Below are positions 60,100 to 64,000 of a stretch of 64,000 bases of DNA, in pieces. The DNA is from Schistosoma mansoni (Eukaryota > Platyhelminthes > Trematoda > Strigeidida > Schistosomatidae): contig NW_017386051.1 in NCBI RefSeq assembly GCF_000237925.1, positions 1-64,000 on the forward strand, read 5' to 3'. The notes beneath the pieces were generated by a model, which saw only the letters and a program-made list of their open reading frames with translations, was not told where the DNA came from and ran no database searches. Position 1 is the first letter of the stretch, and each line of letters opens with the position of its first letter. Position numbers and translations under genes: made by a program.

Positions 60100-63000
60100 A
60101 TATGAACGATAATAGAGGAAAAAAAAGAATTTAGTAAATCAAAAGAATACGTTGTCCTTAGTCCTTAAGAATAAGTCAAGTTTCCTCTTAAACGACTCCT
60201 GGGAAGTCGCTTGGACTAGCTCAGTCGGCAACGAATTCCAGCATTTGACAACTTTTACGGAGTATAAGTTGTGTCTGCAGTCTGTTCTGCTATGTTGGGT
60301 CTCCAGTTTCTGGGTGTTACCTCTTAGGTTAGTGTTGTGACTAAGCTTAAGTAGATGTATAAAGGAATGACCAGAAGTGTTGAGGATACTGCAAGTCATA
60401 AGAAGGTCACCCCTAAGACGCCTATACTCTAACGGGTAAAGGTTAAGTGATTGGAGGCGCTCTTCATAAGGTTTGAATTTGAGTCCCTGAACTGATTTCG
60501 TGGCTCAACGTTGGATACGTTCCAGAGTGTCCTTATCCTTTTGGAGGGAGGGAGGGAGGAAATACTATGTTTCCGTACTCTAAATGGGGACGGATAAAAC
60601 TGTTGAAGATTATGTGGAAGGTTCTACCGTCGAACTGGCCAAAAACGCGCTTCAATGTTATCAATGTGTAGCTGTAAATAGTTCCCCAAAATCAATAGCT
60701 CATTAAGTGTTCGACATTAGATGCTGACCACGTTGTTTAAGTGGACTTGTTTAACTGAAGGCTTTCGGTCATGCATCCGTACCAGATCACGTTTCAACTC
60801 GGCGTGGGACACTGCTCCTACATTTCTATAGCCAGCTTATAGTAAAGGTTCCTCGATATATTGGTAACGTATCAAATATATCATTCCTACCTCTTCTCGT
60901 CTGATTTCCTCTGGCCGGGAACGATCGATTATAGAAGATACTACTGGTTGTTAGTTGAAAAACTAGAATATCCGTTGTATCCTCAAGTGCAAGGTTTACT
61001 TGAAAGGCGTTTTTGTCACAGTTCGCATACGACTTCAGGTCGTAGGGTACCAGCACTCCTAAATCTTTTTCGACTTGATAGACTTCTAGAGAGGAGTTAC
61101 CTAAGCTGTAACTATAGTCTGCAACATGTCGCAGGCGGACTACTTTGCACTTTGAAGTGTTGAAGGTAAGTCCGTTGTCGTCTGCCCAACTTTGAAGTCG
61201 AGTCAGATCCTCCTGGAGTACTAGTATATCCTTATGGTTACGTATCTCTCTCCAAAGTTTAACATCAAAAAAAACCCAATAAGTCAGATGAAACTTGTTG
61301 AGGAAGATCGTCAATGTAAATCAAGAAGAGAAGAGGTATTGAGCCTTGGAGGACCCTGTTATGACTTGACCTAGCCGTCGCCAATTTTTATGTCTTGATC
61401 AAGGTCGTCGCTGCTTTGTTATGACCTTACGAATTAAACAAGGACGTAATTCGGGTAAATTATCCCCCAATAGAATACGACTTCTACGACCTTCACACTG
61501 TGACAATGACGTTCGATTAGTATTAGTAATCTAGCGGCCTTATTGGCCCTTATCCGCCTAACCCGTCCACTTGAGTCCAGAACACCAATAGCAGCTGCTG
61601 TAATGCGAATCGTTTATTTCAAGCATACTTTGTCTATATACCAGACAGGCAGACCACACCATAAAATAGGAAATAATGTCTGTACAAAATCAAGCCAAAT
61701 GTGGCTGGGAGCGTGGGAGACAGTAATCAATAAACCGAGTATAATTTAGGAACAGTAAATCATATAATAATAATCAATAGGTCAAAATGAGGCTAGTAAT
61801 AAGATGAATATAGACATAGATTATCCAGTTACCGAATAGTTATACAATAGGAATATAAATAGAACGATAGTCCAATAATAGGTCCCGTAGGTTATCCGTG
61901 CTTACTTCTTCCCTAGAATATAACAGACCCCACTAAGACATTCCATAGCCTGAGAGAGAGTGAATTTAACACTGACCTTAAAATATCGGTTTTCTAGATA
62001 TGAAGTGAGCCAATCAATCAAAGAGGGTTTGATACCCAATCGTCTAAGCTTATTGATAAATCATACATGGTCGACCCTATCGAAAGCTTTTGAGAAATCC
62101 AGATAAATGACATCAACCTTCCCCTTGCGATCAAGGATGTTTGTCAATCTCTCCACCGCAGTCAGCAGGTAGTTCATACAAGAATGACCTTTTCTGGAAC
62201 AGTGCTGCTGAGGTGAGAACTTTAAGGATAATAAGTATTCTTGTAAACCGTCGTTTATTAGAGATTCCATAATTTTAGAAGGTATGGAGAGAAGGGCCAG
62301 TGGTCGGTAGCTTAAGGGTTTACTGCGTCGACCTCCTTTGAAAATTGGTGTGATGTGAGTCGGCTTCCAAATTTCCGGTAGTTTGCCTATGCTTAGCGAG
62401 TGTGAAAACATCACGCTAAGTGGTGATGCCAGGATTGAAGCTGCTTCCCTCAATACAGTATTATGAACCATATCCGGACCGGGAGAAGTGTCTTTTCTTA
62501 TGTGCTGCAGTTTACGGAGCACCAGGTCAGCACTCAGGTCCACTTTGGAAAGTCCTGTACAGGTGCAGGTGAAGCTTTCGTCAGTATAGTTGATGTGTGT
62601 CGGCTGGAATGTCTGAGAGTATTGTTTAACCCAAAGTTTAGCGGCATCACCGTCGTTATTAGTCGGATCATTAGGACTTAACAGTTGGGAAACTCCAGTT
62701 TTGCCTTGTCAAAGAGAAGCTGCGTAACTGAATAAGCTTTTCGAATTGGAGACGAATTTATCGATAAGCTTGGTCCGGTACTGAAGCCTGTCTTCTCTTA
62801 TTGCTTTTGAACATATGTTCCTTGTATGTTTGTATTGCCTGTATGCGTCGTTATTTTCAGTTCGTTTATATTCGGCTCAACAGTCCCATTTGCGGCTTAG
62901 CAAACGAAGAGTACGGTTCATGATGATTGCAGGTTGTTTGTAGCTTTTTGGGACCATTTGAAGAACTGAATGTTCAGTAGCACATAAGATCGTGTGCAGT

Positions 63001-64000
63001 AAGAAATCCCAATGAGCATCCACTTCAAGTTGAGGGTGAACATCCCAATCCACCTGTTGTAGATAGTCGTGTAAAGCCAACACATTCAACCGTTCGAAAT
63101 TCCAGCGCCTGTTGTTAGTGGGATATCTTAGCTCCGTTTTGCTGACAAAGTGGAATGACAGAACGGCATGATTACTTTCCCCCAGGGGAGCCAGGATTGA
63201 GAGATCGTTGACCATGAATTCTTCATTTGTGAATACCCCGTCTAAGCGCGACAGAGTCTGACTGTTTCGCCAACGAGTTGCCGACTTCACATTTTCGAAT
63301 AATCCCAGGTCATCGATGAGGTTGAGGAACAGAGATTCAGTAGAATTGTCACCGTCAATGTAGGTATGTTCCGCGAAGTTGATTCTAGGAAGATTGAAGT
63401 CCCCTAGAATCAGGATATGAGAGAATCCGAGACGCGTAGAGCGGGTTAATCCTTCCAGCAAACGATTGTCATACTCGATGTCGGCAGAGGGCTTCCTGTA
63501 GATGACCCCAACTAGACACCTCGAGGTGGTAGACAATCTTACTGAGCACCATACTGACTCATCAAGATTGAGAGACTCGTGGTTGTGAAGTTGGTGCGCC
63601 TCCACGCATGACCGTATGTATAATGCTGTCCCGCCCCCATTCCAATTTTCCTGTCGTTGAGAAATAAAGACATTCCAGGTATTGCTAGCTCATGGCACGT
63701 AAACCGAGACGTAATCCAAGTTTCGGATATTCCTATCAGATGAGTATCATTAGCGTTGCTAAGTTCACGTAGCTCATCCATTTTGTTTGGCAAACTCGCG
63801 GCGTTCGTGCATAAGCAGTTTATGCTTTCAATTTGGAACGCGTGAGCTTCTTCCTGTGTGACGATATGAGTCTTGCCTGAATGAAGAGGTAGCCTATCTA
63901 TACAATGTTTACCGAGTTGTTAGTACCTGTCCTTTACACATTTTTTTATGATCAAGACAGTCCACGAGTGGAATTGTCAGCTCCAGCTTGCGTTTGTGCT
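60100..64000 (-). mobile_element. CR1-type LINE, decayed, split by a solo LTR; runs off the window end
   Basis: Minus strand, 5' to 3': endonuclease start (LPNKMDELRELSNANDTHLI, GISETW; 63793-63539) and, in another frame, ILGDFNLPRINF, SRLDGVFTN and SNHAVLSF (63605-62877; the usual SDH is SNH). Then reverse transcriptase (62543-62061): SPGPDMVHNTVL, PIFKGGRRSKPLSYRPLALL and VIYLDFSKAFDRVDH, followed by a stop and FINKLRRLGIKPSLIDWLTS. After the LTR: LQGSI, IDDLPQQVSSDLL and a damaged FADD region, then SWADDNGLTFNTSKCKVVRL (61314-60826) and the C-terminal end [20 protein letters not shown] (60399-60139). Multiple shifts and stops show it is dead. Confidence 0.85.
61357..61925. mobile_element. 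Solo LTR, 569 bp (family L1), nested in the CR1 LINE, 5-bp target duplication
   Basis: Begins TGTTATGACTTG and ends CTAGAATATAACA, so the ends are TGTTAT...ATAACA. GACCC at 61352-61356 and 61926-61930 flanks it. Removing it restores the LINE reading SGV|LQGS. No coding sequence inside. Confidence 0.9.

Overview
The window is nuclear DNA of a parasitic flatworm, most probably a schistosome. It has intron-rich genes with GT/AG splicing, AT-rich introns, RTE- and CR1-type LINE fragments like those of schistosomes, and many short tRNA-headed elements carrying hammerhead ribozyme motifs of the Sm-alpha kind. The species cannot be fixed from sequence alone. Four runs of N (9925-10124, 12180-12379, 14875-15074, 25634-25833) are each exactly 200 bases, so they are placeholder assembly gaps of unknown true size.

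Region 1, 2449-32850, plus strand: one large gene for a membrane-anchored mucin-like protein, built from repeated cassettes. Cassette A (about 1985 bp; exons of 131, 289 and 168 nt, 196 residues) encodes an SEA-like domain and a Ser/Thr linker. It is present three times intact, once truncated, and once as a diverged copy at 15318-17400. Cassette B (1102 bp; one 261-nt exon, 87 residues, almost all Ser/Thr) lies in two arrays, 10125-14874 and 17571-22450. Every cassette starts and ends in the same intron phase, so copies can be gained or lost without changing the frame. The unique 3' end follows: a Ser/Thr exon (22598), a last two-exon SEA-like domain (25005 and 28459), an EGF-like exon (30776) and a transmembrane/short-tail exon (32711-32850) with an AATAAA at 33031. 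The first (signal peptide) exon was not found. Several cassettes next to gaps are damaged.

Region 2, 32851-42410: intergenic DNA between two convergent genes, holding hammerhead-bearing short elements, LTR pieces and LINE 3' ends.

Region 3, 42411-58504, minus strand: a complete six-exon gene for a 523-residue type I membrane glycoprotein that I identify by sequence pattern as the flatworm counterpart of glycosylated lysosomal membrane protein (GLMP/NCU-G1). Its introns carry a full-length but dead 3.5 kb RTE-type LINE with a 12-bp target duplication, a 526-bp short element that looks like an internally deleted relative of that LINE, a tRNA-Asp-like sequence, a perfect 29-bp hairpin and further LINE debris.

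Region 4, 58505-64000: repeats, then a decayed CR1-type LINE (minus strand) split by a 569-bp solo LTR with a 5-bp target duplication.

The most notable observations are the phase-symmetric, apparently gene-converted mucin cassette arrays and the three sequence classes of hammerhead ribozyme that keep the same fold through compensatory changes.
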